Shown here: positions 1 to 6,115 of the stretch, in pieces | Numbering within the stretch: the first letter of the stretch is position 1 | How the letters are laid out: every line of letters starts with the position of its first letter | The notes under the pieces: generated by a model | Told to the model about the DNA's origin: nothing | Database searches by the model: none | Seen by the model: only the letters and a program-made list of their open reading frames with translations | DNA from: IMCC26077 sp964561165 | GTDB taxonomy: Bacteria; Actinomycetota; Actinomycetes; Nanopelagicales; Nanopelagicaceae | Direction of reading: 5' to 3' | Assembly: GCA_964561165.1 (NCBI GenBank) | Contig: CAZLOJ010000037.1 | Coordinates: forward strand, 1-10,614 | Length of the DNA stretch: 10,614 bases | Translations under genes and position numbers: made by a program

Positions 1-2081
1 CAGCATTCGGATACTCCACAATCGAAGATTTACTCCGCCACTACCCACGCAGGTATGTCGCACGTGGCGAACTCACTGATATCGATGAATTGAAAGATGG
101 CGATGTGGTGACGATTTTGGCTGAGATAGTCGATACCAACAATCGCCCTATGCGTGGACGGAAAGGCTCGATTCTTGAAGTAAGGGTTAGCGATGGGAAG
201 AAAAAACTCTCACTAACGTTCTTCAATCAAGCGTGGCGCGAGCGGGAGATGCGCGTAGGGCGCACTGGTTTGTTTGCAGGGAAGATTGGAACGTATAAAG
301 GAGCGCGCCAACTCGCACATCCTGAATATCTCTTAATTCCAGACGGTACTGATAGCGATGAAGCAGCAGGGGAGTTTGCCGGCAAATTAATTCCGGTCTA
401 TCCCGCCACGGCAAAGTTTCCCTCATGGAAGATTGGACAATGCATCCGGACAATTCTCGATGTCATCGATGAGATTCCCGAGACCTTGCCCGATGAATAT
501 CGTGGAGATCTACCAAGTGCCCACCAGGCGCTGCATGACATTCATCTACCCGAATCGCATCTAGCAGCAACAAAATCGCTGGAGCGACTCACCTTTGATG
601 AAGCGCTTGCTCTGCAATTACTTCTTGCGCGCCGTCGTCACCAATTTGAATCACTGCACACGACCCCACGTTTGTTTCGCAGCGGTGGATTACTAGAGAT
701 CTTCGATAACAATCTCCCGTTCGAACTAACTGCAGGTCAGATTGAAGTAGGTAACGAGATCGAGTCGGATATGAAATCACAACGTCCGATGCATCGATTG
801 CTCCAAGGTGAAGTTGGATCGGGCAAGACCATTGTTGCCTTACGCGCGTTATTAGCTGTCGTTGATACGGGTGGTCAGGGTGCGTTGCTAGCACCCACTG
901 AAGTTCTGGCGGCGCAGCACTTTCGTTCCATCTCTGCAACGCTCGGCGAATTAGCAAGTGCAGGAATGCTCGGTGGCAGCGATCGCGCCACTCGAGTGGT
1001 GCTCCTGACGGGCTCCACGCCCGCGCCGGTACGTAAAGAAGTGTTGGCACAGATAAAAGATGGTTCTGCCGGAATTGTCATCGGCACGCACGCGTTGTTG
1101 AGTGAGGGTGTTGATTTTGCAGACCTTGGATTGATTGTCGTCGACGAGCAACATCGCTTCGGTGTTGAGCAACGAGATGCGCTCAAACTTAAGGCGCAAC
1201 TTCCGCCACACTTATTGGTGATGACAGCAACGCCTATCCCTCGGACTGTGGCGATGACCGTCTTTGGTGATTTAGATATTTCTACATTGACTGAACTTCC
1301 AAAAGGGCGCTCACCTATCACAACACATGTCATCCACGAAGTAGAAAAGCCACATTATGTTGAGCGCGCGTGGGAGCGAATTCTCGAAGAGGTGGGTAAA
1401 GGTGCACAGGCGTACGTTGTCGCGCCACGAATTGAGAGCGGCGAAAAAGATGGCGACGAGTCGGGTGAGCAAGCACACTCAGTCGAGGCGCTCTATCAAT
1501 TCCTCACCCAAGGGCCACTGAAATCTTTGCGAGTAGGTTTGCTGCACGGCAAGTTATCTAGCGAAGAGAAAGATCGAATCATGCGATCGTTCTCAGAAGG
1601 TGATGTCGATTGCCTAGTCGCAACAACGGTTATCGAAGTAGGTGTTGATGTACCCAATGCCACGGTGATGGTGATTGCCGATGCAGATCGTTTTGGAATC
1701 TCGCAACTTCATCAGCTTCGAGGGCGAGTAGGACGTGGTTCCAAAGCTGGCCTGTGTTTGCTACTGACCAAAGTGGATGAGCAGAGCGCAGCGATGGAGC
1801 GATTGCAAGCAGTTGCTAGTTCAGTTGATGGGTTCGAACTTGCCCGCGTTGACTTAGACCAACGACGTGAAGGTGATGTGCTCGGCACGGCACAATCAGG
1901 TAGCCGTTCTCAATTACGTCTCCTGCGCGTTCTTCGCGATGAGAAGATCATCGAACGCGCTCGCGAGGTAGCAATACGTATCATTGCTGCAGATCCGGAA
2001 TTGGTGAACCACAGTGCGCTCCGCGACGAACTTGCAATGTTAGAACGTGATGAGCGTTCAGATTTCATTGAGAAAGCCTAA
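1..2081 (+). CDS. recG: ATP-dependent DNA helicase RecG (5' end outside window)
   Basis: RecG is a superfamily 2 helicase that reverses stalled replication forks and migrates branched DNA. The reading frame is open from base 3, and the first visible residues (AFGYSTIEDLLRHYPRRY) already match the conserved RecG N-terminal region, so the start codon lies upstream of the window. The in-frame TTG at 90 is internal. About 692 residues are visible; full-length family members have roughly 690-750, so perhaps 20-50 residues are missing. Counting from base 3: the wedge/OB domain covers about residues 30-130, Walker A GEVGSGKT starts at 269 (nt 807), the DEQH box is at 381 (nt 1143), TATPIPRT at 408, and motif VI QLRGRVGR at 571 (nt 1713). 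The C-terminal end after motif VI carries the usual RecG-specific segment. The TAA stop is 8 bases before rsmD, a standard actinobacterial pairing. No frameshift or missing motif was seen. Confidence 0.97.
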   Translation, partial: AFGYSTIEDLLRHYPRRYVARGELTDIDELKDGDVVTILAEIVDTNNRPMRGRKGSILEVRVSDGKKKLSLTFFNQAWREREMRVGRTGLFAGKIGTYKGARQLAHPEYLLIPDGTDSDEAAGEFAGKLIPVYPATAKFPSWKIGQCIRTILDVIDEIPETLPDEYRGDLPSAHQALHDIHLPESHLAATKSLERLTFDEALALQLLLARRRHQFESLHTTPRLFRSGGLLEIFDNNLPFELTAGQIEVGNEIESDMKSQRPMHRLLQGEVGSGKTIVALRALLAVVDTGGQGALLAPTEVLAAQHFRSISATLGELASAGMLGGSDRATRVVLLTGSTPAPVRKEVLAQIKDGSAGIVIGTHALLSEGVDFADLGLIVVDEQHRFGVEQRDALKLKAQLPPHLLVMTATPIPRTVAMTVFGDLDISTLTELPKGRSPITTHVIHEVEKPHYVERAWERILEEVGKGAQAYVVAPRIESGEKDGDESGEQAHSVEALYQFLTQGPLKSLRVGLLHGKLSSEEKDRIMRSFSEGDVDCLVATTVIEVGVDVPNATVMVIADADRFGISQLHQLRGRVGRGSKAGLCLLLTKVDEQSAAMERLQAVASSVDGFELARVDLDQRREGDVLGTAQSGSRSQLRLLRVLRDEKIIERAREVAIRIIAADPELVNHSALRDELAMLERDERSDFIEKA

Positions 2082-2089
2082 AAACGACT

Positions 2090-2656
2090 ATGAGAATTAT
2101 CGCTGGCACCGCTAAAGGAAGAACCCTCACGCAACCGGCAGGAGTGACAAGGCCAACTTCAGATCGAACGCGAGAGGGAATCTTCTCCGCGCTTGAATCT
2201 GAAATCGGAACCTGTGCAGGAATCACGTTTCTTGACCTCTACGGCGGTACTGGCGCGGTGGGATTAGAAGCGCTCTCACGCGGCGCGAGCGAGGTGATTG
2301 TGGTGGAAAAAGATGTTAAAGCTGCAAGCGTTTGTCGTGAGAATTACGAATTGATTTCACGCTCCACATCGGGAACGTTTTCTGTACTTCGAATGAGCGT
2401 TGATAGTTTCCTTGATCTCGAGGCATCGAAACTTCCAAGTTGTGATGTGGTTTATCTCGATCCTCCCTATGAGGTCACCAATGGAGTCATTGAGAAGATT
2501 CTTAGCAAGATTTGTGATCGAGGGTTGCTGCACGCTGACGCAGTCGTCATAGTGGAGCGATCAGCCCGCACTAAGCCCTTCACATGGCCTGCAGGGCTGC
2601 AAGCCTTGAAGGAGCGAAAATACGGAGAGGGCGCTGTTTACTTCGGGGTTTCCTGA
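2090..2656 (+). CDS. rsmD: 16S rRNA (guanine(966)-N2)-methyltransferase RsmD
   Basis: RsmD transfers a methyl group from SAM to N2 of G966 (E. coli numbering) in 16S rRNA during 30S assembly. The 188-residue product is the usual size. It starts MRIIAGTAKGR, the typical family opening, followed by RPTSDRTREGIFSAL (about residues 21-35). SAM-binding motif I is LDLYGGTGAVGLEALSRGA (48-66), with a GGTG turn where many homologues have AGSG. The catalytic motif DPPY is at 124-127, preceded by VVYL, as in N2-guanine and N6-adenine methyltransferases. The ATG lies 8 bases after the recG stop, with no clear Shine-Dalgarno, so translation may be coupled to recG. The next gene, coaD, is the partner of rsmD in very many bacteria, which supports the assignment. 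Confidence 0.96.
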   Translation: MRIIAGTAKGRTLTQPAGVTRPTSDRTREGIFSALESEIGTCAGITFLDLYGGTGAVGLEALSRGASEVIVVEKDVKAASVCRENYELISRSTSGTFSVLRMSVDSFLDLEASKLPSCDVVYLDPPYEVTNGVIEKILSKICDRGLLHADAVVIVERSARTKPFTWPAGLQALKERKYGEGAVYFGVS

Positions 2657-2667
2657 TTTCTCGCCCT

Positions 2668-2677
2668 GAGCCGGCTC
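2668..2677. repeat. Perfect 10-bp palindrome upstream of coaD
   Basis: GAGCCGGCTC is its own reverse complement and ends 4 bases before the TG of the proposed extended -10 element of coaD. Its position between the -35 and -10 regions would suit an operator, but a 10-bp palindrome can occur by chance and no regulator is known for it. Confidence 0.3.
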
Positions 2678-2681
2678 TGCT

Positions 2682-2697
2682 TGCTACCGTGTCCTCA
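2682..2697 (+). promoter_or_regulatory. Probable extended -10 promoter giving a leaderless coaD mRNA
   Basis: In the 40 bases between rsmD and coaD there is TGC-TACCGT (2682-2690). It matches the actinobacterial TAnnnT -10 pattern with an extended TGn. The A of the first coaD ATG (2697) is 7 bases after the last T, the normal distance for a transcription start. No Shine-Dalgarno precedes the ATG. I see no good -35 at the 17-base spacing (2662-2667 reads CGCCCT), which extended -10 promoters can do without. The call is inferred from sequence only. Confidence 0.5.
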
Positions 2698-3182
2698 TGA
2701 TGCGCGTGGTTTGCCCCGGCTCGTTCGACCCCATCACCTTTGGGCACCTTGATGTCATTGAACGGGCAAGTGAACAGTTTGACGAGGTCGTAGTTGCAGT
2801 TCTGGTGAATCGGACCAAGGGTTCGCTCTTCACCGTTGAAGAGCGGATGGAGATGATTCGCGAAACTGTGGCAGGTTTTGCAAATGTCAAAGTAGATTCC
2901 TGGAGTGGACTACTGATTGATTATTGCAAAGAGCGAAAGATTCCTGCAATTGTGAAAGGCCTTCGCGCAGTCAGTGATTTTGATTACGAACTTCAAATGG
3001 CACAAATGAACCGTCAACTCTCTGGAATTGAGACTTTGTTCATGGCAACTCGTCCAGAGTTCTCATTTCTCTCCTCGTCATTAGTGAAAGAGTTGGCAAC
3101 GTATGGTGGAGATGTCACGACCTATGTCCCAGCGCCAGTTCATGCCTCGCTTGTGGAACGTATCGGAGGAGGTAAGTCATAA
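2697..3182 (+). CDS. coaD: Phosphopantetheine adenylyltransferase CoaD
   Basis: CoaD transfers AMP from ATP to 4'-phosphopantetheine, the penultimate step of coenzyme A synthesis, in the cytoplasm. The 161-residue length is standard. The nucleotidyltransferase signature is visible near the N-terminus: CPGSFDPITFGHLDVI (6-21), with the TxGH motif at residues 14-17. The second ATP-binding motif SSSLVKEL (126-133) corresponds to the family ISSTxVRE. KGLRAVSDFDYELQMAQMN (88-106) is also characteristic. Two adjacent ATG codons (2697 and 2700) could both start the protein. The first sits at the position expected for a leaderless transcript; the second gives MRVVCPGSFDP. The gene ends with GGAGGAGGT just before its TAA and the next gene's ATG abuts the stop, so it is probably translated together with the DivIVA-domain gene. 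Confidence 0.97.
   Translation: MMRVVCPGSFDPITFGHLDVIERASEQFDEVVVAVLVNRTKGSLFTVEERMEMIRETVAGFANVKVDSWSGLLIDYCKERKIPAIVKGLRAVSDFDYELQMAQMNRQLSGIETLFMATRPEFSFLSSSLVKELATYGGDVTTYVPAPVHASLVERIGGGKS
3165..3172 (+). promoter_or_regulatory. Strong Shine-Dalgarno for the DivIVA-domain gene
   Basis: GGAGGAGG lies inside the last codons of coaD, 10 bases before the ATG at 3183. It is among the clearest ribosome binding sites in the window. It fixes the start of the 159-residue protein and suggests relatively efficient translation from the shared message. Confidence 0.7.
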
Positions 3183-3662
3183 ATGGAGTCACTTGATAAG
3201 TTGCAACTTGCACTCTCGATGGTGGAAGAGGCTCGCTCTGTCCCACTCAGCGCTTCGTGTGTAGTGCACCGTGGGGAATTACTTGGCATACTCGATGAAG
3301 TTCGCTTAAGTCTTCCTTCTGATCTTGATGCTGCGTCGAAAGTTCTCACTGATCGAGATTCCATTGTCGAAGAAGGTCGAGTCAGCGCGGAGCAACTTGT
3401 TGCAATGGCGCGAGAAGAAGCCGCACGTTTGGTTGAGCAAACCGAGATAGTAATTGCTGCGCGAGCAGAGGCAGAGCGAATTTTGAGTCAAGCTCATCAA
3501 AGCGCACAAGAGCAGCGCGACGAGGTTGATTCTTATATTGATTCTCGACTGGCCACCCTTGAAGTCATTCTTACCAAGACGATGGATGCGGTGGTCAAGG
3601 GTCGCGAACGTATTGCTGGCGCTAGCGAGAAAGATGTTCTCTCCCAGCTAGCTGACGAATAG
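3183..3662 (+). CDS. DivIVA-domain coiled-coil protein, SepIVA-like
   Basis: A 159-residue, mostly helical, charged protein without signal peptide or membrane segment. After a short head, residues about 28-55 (HRGELLGILDEVRLSLPSDL and on) match an N-terminal motif of an actinobacterial DivIVA-related family. A long alanine/glutamate-rich coiled coil follows (about 60-125), then a conserved tail with YIDSRLATLEVILTKTMDAV (117-136). Its place between coaD and DUF177-rpmF-rnc matches the neighbourhood of mycobacterial Rv2927c/SepIVA, an essential protein of division and polar envelope growth. Databases often label such proteins hypothetical or ATP synthase subunit B-like because of the coil; no F0 b-subunit membrane helix is present here. 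By recollection the mycobacterial protein is about 245 residues, so this is a compact version. The ATG directly follows the coaD stop and has a strong Shine-Dalgarno. Family membership is well supported; the division role is inferred. Confidence 0.8.
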   Translation: MESLDKLQLALSMVEEARSVPLSASCVVHRGELLGILDEVRLSLPSDLDAASKVLTDRDSIVEEGRVSAEQLVAMAREEAARLVEQTEIVIAARAEAERILSQAHQSAQEQRDEVDSYIDSRLATLEVILTKTMDAVVKGRERIAGASEKDVLSQLADE

Positions 3663-3679
3663 ATTTCGAGAGATCGCAG

Positions 3680-4240
3680 ATGAGTGGGTCAGTCGCTTCC
3701 GAGTTCGCTATCTCAATCCATGACTTACGCCGCCAGCCAGGCGAGATGATGGAAATCAATCGCCGCTTTCCCACTCCAGAGCGAATCGGAATCGACATCA
3801 TCGCAATCGAAGTGAATACCGAAATTTCAATTTCAGGAAAAGTGGAGTCAGTATCCACTGGAGTACTCGCAAGTTGTCAGGTTGACGCAATCGCAACGGG
3901 GGAGTGCGTGCGATGTTTAGACCCGCTCACACTTCCCATTCACGCTTTTATTCAAGAGCTCTATTACTACTCAATTCCGCTTGACCTCGAAGAGGATGAG
4001 GATGAACCGCTCTTGATCTCCGATGAGAGTATCGACCTGCTTGCTCCAATTCGTGATGGAGTAATTCTCGACTTGCCATTAACGCCGCACTGCTCCGAGG
4101 AGTGCCTGGGGCTCTGCCCTGATTGCGGAGAGAAGGTGGCAGATAACCCTGAGGGCCACGATCATCAGAGCATCGACCCGCGCTGGGCTGCCTTGGGAAA
4201 ACTTGAGCAGCTCGATGGAGGCTCAGGGCAAGAGGGCTGA
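3680..4240 (+). CDS. DUF177 / YceD family protein
   Basis: A 186-residue member of the DUF177 (YceD) family, almost always encoded directly before rpmF, as here. The N-terminal part has HDLRRQPGEMMEI (14-26), the family's RxPG region. A middle beta-rich part contains ECVRCLDPL (75-83). An acidic stretch LDLEEDEDEP (101-110) follows, and the C-terminus has the clustered cysteines C138, C142, C146 and C149 and the conserved end DPRWAALGKL (166-175). With C76 and C79, the cysteines could bind a metal. YceD proteins are linked to large-subunit rRNA accumulation or 50S assembly in other bacteria and plants; that role is only inferred here. The ATG is 17 bases after the previous stop with a weak purine-rich upstream region. 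No signal peptide is visible. Confidence 0.92.
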   Translation: MSGSVASEFAISIHDLRRQPGEMMEINRRFPTPERIGIDIIAIEVNTEISISGKVESVSTGVLASCQVDAIATGECVRCLDPLTLPIHAFIQELYYYSIPLDLEEDEDEPLLISDESIDLLAPIRDGVILDLPLTPHCSEECLGLCPDCGEKVADNPEGHDHQSIDPRWAALGKLEQLDGGSGQEG

Positions 4241-4252
4241 TTTCGGGCCGTT

Positions 4253-4288
4253 TTGGAAATTGTCCCCTGATACGGGATAGTTCTCCCA
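4253..4288 (+). promoter_or_regulatory. Probable promoter giving a leaderless rpmF mRNA
   Basis: In the 47-base gap after DUF177, TTGGAA (4253-4258, 4 of 6 matches to TTGACA) is followed after exactly 17 bases by GATAGT (4276-4281, 4 of 6 matches to TATAAT). The A of the rpmF ATG lies 7 bases after the -10 element, the same distance as at coaD, which points to a leaderless transcript. No convincing Shine-Dalgarno is present. It could supply extra rpmF-rnc-mutM mRNA beyond read-through from coaD. Inferred from sequence only. Confidence 0.45.
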
Positions 4289-4461
4289 TGCCAGTACCAA
4301 AGCGCAAGCTCTCCCGTGCCCGGACTCGTTGGCGCCGGAGCATGTGGCGTACCACCGCAGCGAACACGGTTCTCTGCGAGCAGTGCCGACAGCCACGTTT
4401 GCAACATATCGCGTGCCCAACATGTGGCACTTATCGGGACCGTAACGCTCTAGAGGTTTAA
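4288..4461 (+). CDS. rpmF: 50S ribosomal protein L32 (bL32), zinc-binding form
   Basis: This 57-residue gene is short enough to be missed by length-filtered gene calls. The product begins MPVPKRKLSRARTRWRRS, the conserved basic N-terminus of bL32 that threads into the large ribosomal subunit. The C-terminal half has two CxxC pairs, C30-C33 (LCEQC) and C43-C46 (ACPTC), so this is the zinc-ribbon, C+ form. Many actinobacteria also carry a zinc-free L32 paralogue elsewhere, made under zinc starvation; none is visible here. DUF177 upstream and rnc 8 bases downstream are its common neighbours. Transcription probably comes both from the upstream operon and from the local promoter just before the ATG. 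Confidence 0.97.
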   Translation: MPVPKRKLSRARTRWRRSMWRTTAANTVLCEQCRQPRLQHIACPTCGTYRDRNALEV

Positions 4462-4469
4462 GTAGCACT

Positions 4470-5147
4470 ATGCATCGCGACCTAACTCAGGCTCTCGGTG
4501 CTGAGGTTGATGAACAACTCCTTGAGATAGCCCTAACGCACCGCTCCTTCGCGTACGAAGCTGGTGGATTACCCACGTATGAGCGCCTGGAATTTTTGGG
4601 CGATAGCGTTCTGGGCCTCATCGTGACCGCCGAGTTGTATCAGCGCTATCCAGATCTTCCAGAGAGCAGATTAAGTCCGCTTCGCTCGGGCATCGTCAAT
4701 ACCGTTGCGCTCGCCGAAGTTGCGCGAACGCTTGGACTTGGTAACCACATCAAGATTGGCAAAGGCGAAGAAAGTTCTGGCGGAAGAGCCAAGGCTTCTA
4801 TTCTCGCCGACTCGTTAGAGGCGTTATTTGGAGCGCTCTACATAGATAAAGGGTTCGAAGCAACAAAGAGCATCATCCTGCCTCTGATTGCACCGCTAAT
4901 TTCACATGCTCTCGAGCGAGGTGCAGGTTTAGATGGCAAAACTGCGCTGCAGGAGCTAGTAGCGGAGCGAAACTTGGGAGTTCTTGAATATGTAGTCACC
5001 GATTCTGGCCCTGATCACGACAAGGATTTTGCTGCCGAGGTGCGCGTGCATGGTGCAGTAGTTGGCCACGGAACAGGAAAGAGCAAGCGTGAAGCAGAAC
5101 AGATCGCTGCGACGATGGCATTTGCTGCCTTAAGCGACCGTGCCTGA
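4470..5147 (+). CDS. rnc: Ribonuclease III
   Basis: RNase III cuts double-stranded RNA, in particular the rRNA precursor stems, and tunes some mRNAs. The 225-residue product has the N-terminal catalytic domain with the signature ERLEFLGDSVLG (38-49). The metal-binding residues E41, D45, D114 and E117, plus E65, fall at the same numbers as in the E. coli enzyme. The second catalytic motif is ILADSLEALFGALYID (111-126). A double-stranded-RNA-binding domain follows (about 156-222), starting DGKTALQELVAERN and ending with the KSKREAEQIAA helix. The ATG is 8 bases after rpmF. Its last 8 bases overlap the GTG start of mutM, suggesting coupled translation. All key residues are present, so it should be active. 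Confidence 0.97.
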   Translation: MHRDLTQALGAEVDEQLLEIALTHRSFAYEAGGLPTYERLEFLGDSVLGLIVTAELYQRYPDLPESRLSPLRSGIVNTVALAEVARTLGLGNHIKIGKGEESSGGRAKASILADSLEALFGALYIDKGFEATKSIILPLIAPLISHALERGAGLDGKTALQELVAERNLGVLEYVVTDSGPDHDKDFAAEVRVHGAVVGHGTGKSKREAEQIAATMAFAALSDRA

Positions 5148-6030
5148 GTTACCTGAAGTCGAAACGGTCCGAAGTGAGCTGGCTCGCTGGCTCCCAGGAA
5201 AAAGGATTTCATCGGTAAAGATCCTCCATCCGCGCGCGGTTCGAAGGAGCTCCGGCCCTTCTTTGCAAAGTGCCAAGAACCCACTACTTGGTGCAGAAAT
5301 CGTGGCGGTGAATCGGCGCGGTAAATTCCTCTGGCTTACCTTCGATTGTCCGTATGCACTGGTGATTCATCTGGGAATGAGCGGGCAAGTTCATCTGCCA
5401 AAAGTTCCTGCAACGCGATCGTCACATGTTCGCGCTATTGCGGAATTCACCAACGGTGCAAAAGAGCTTCATTTTGTCGATCAACGTACCTTCGGGTATC
5501 TCGCACTGGAAGAGTTGACGGAAGATATCCACGGTAGTACCAGCGTTGGGGGAATTGTTCCACGCTCAATAACCCACATCGCCCCTGATTTGATGGAAGT
5601 TTTCGACAACCACACCTCTAGCTACTCGCAAGCGAGAGTGAACGAGAAAATTCGCTCGCGAAAGAGTGAGATCAAGCGGGTACTTCTCAATCAGGAGGTA
5701 GTAAGTGGAGTAGGAAACATTTATGCCGACGAGGGGCTCTGGTCAGCAAAGATTCATCCTGAAACGCATGCCAATGCGTTGCATTCTGGAGAGGTCGATG
5801 CGCTTCTGGTCGCTTTGCGCGAGGTGATGATGCGCGCTATCGATGCAGGCGGCACCTCCATCGACGAGCAGTACAAACGGGTCAATGGTGAGAGCGGGTA
5901 CTTTGACGTTGAACTCAATGCGTATGGCCAGGATGGTGAGCCATGCGTGCGATGTGGAACCCTCATCCAAAGGTTGAGGTTTATGAATCGCTCAAGCCAC
6001 CTCTGCCCGAAGTGCCAGAAGAAGCGCTAG
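5140..6030 (+). CDS. mutM: Formamidopyrimidine-DNA glycosylase (Fpg/MutM)
   Basis: MutM removes 8-oxoguanine and formamidopyrimidines from DNA and nicks the abasic site (base-excision repair). The GTG start is fixed by the catalytic N-terminus: after Met removal, Pro2 is the Schiff-base nucleophile in MPELPEVETV, followed by Glu3. Other expected elements are K62 in NRRGKFLWL (Lys57 in E. coli), HLGMSGQ, the lesion-loop FVDQRTFG, the helix-two-turn-helix LLNQEVVSGVGNIYADE, and a C-terminal zinc finger with C269, C272, C289 and C292. R284 in the NRSS segment corresponds to the DNA-binding finger arginine. The length of 296 residues is slightly above E. coli (269) and usual for actinobacteria. 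The start overlaps rnc by 8 bases. The homologous Nei enzymes begin PEGP rather than PELP, so this is MutM rather than Nei. Confidence 0.97.
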   Translation: MPELPEVETVRSELARWLPGKRISSVKILHPRAVRRSSGPSLQSAKNPLLGAEIVAVNRRGKFLWLTFDCPYALVIHLGMSGQVHLPKVPATRSSHVRAIAEFTNGAKELHFVDQRTFGYLALEELTEDIHGSTSVGGIVPRSITHIAPDLMEVFDNHTSSYSQARVNEKIRSRKSEIKRVLLNQEVVSGVGNIYADEGLWSAKIHPETHANALHSGEVDALLVALREVMMRAIDAGGTSIDEQYKRVNGESGYFDVELNAYGQDGEPCVRCGTLIQRLRFMNRSSHLCPKCQKKR

Positions 6031-6102
6031 CCACTAGTTAGGGTAAGCGCAGGTGGTCGCTGTGGAGTGCGGCCGCGATTTTTCCTGTTTCCGTGCTGCG
6101 AG

Positions 6103-6110
6103 AGGGGGTG
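6103..6110 (+). promoter_or_regulatory. Shine-Dalgarno that decides the smc start
   Basis: AGGGGGTG lies 5 bases before the ATG at 6116. The protein from this ATG begins MYLKALTLKGFKSF, the canonical SMC opening, so the in-frame GTG at 6053 is not the start. Confidence 0.7.
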
Positions 6111-6115
6111 GATCG

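Noticed and set aside
875..1333. Long reverse-strand open frame inside recG, and similar ones inside mutM and smc
   Set aside because: They lie opposite intact, strongly conserved genes, have no ribosome binding site or recognisable domain, and are typical antisense shadows.
90..2081. recG starting at the TTG at base 90
   Set aside because: The frame stays open to base 3, and the 29 extra residues match the conserved RecG N-terminal region, so the gene is simply cut by the window edge.
4223..4270. TCAGGG / CCCTGA inverted repeat around the DUF177 stop
   Set aside because: The stem is 6 bp with a loop of over 30 bases, which is not a convincing RNA structure or attenuator.
6039..6044. TAGGGT as a -10 element for smc
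   Set aside because: No matching -35 was found, and the hexamer alone is too common to call a promoter.
6069..6082. GCGGCCGC palindrome followed by a short T-run before smc as a terminator
   Set aside because: The palindrome has no loop, so no stable hairpin forms, and a terminator there would need a new promoter in the next 30 bases.
6053..6115. GTG at 6053 as the smc start, adding 21 residues
   Set aside because: The ATG at 6116 has a good Shine-Dalgarno and gives the canonical SMC N-terminus; the extra residues do not resemble SMC.
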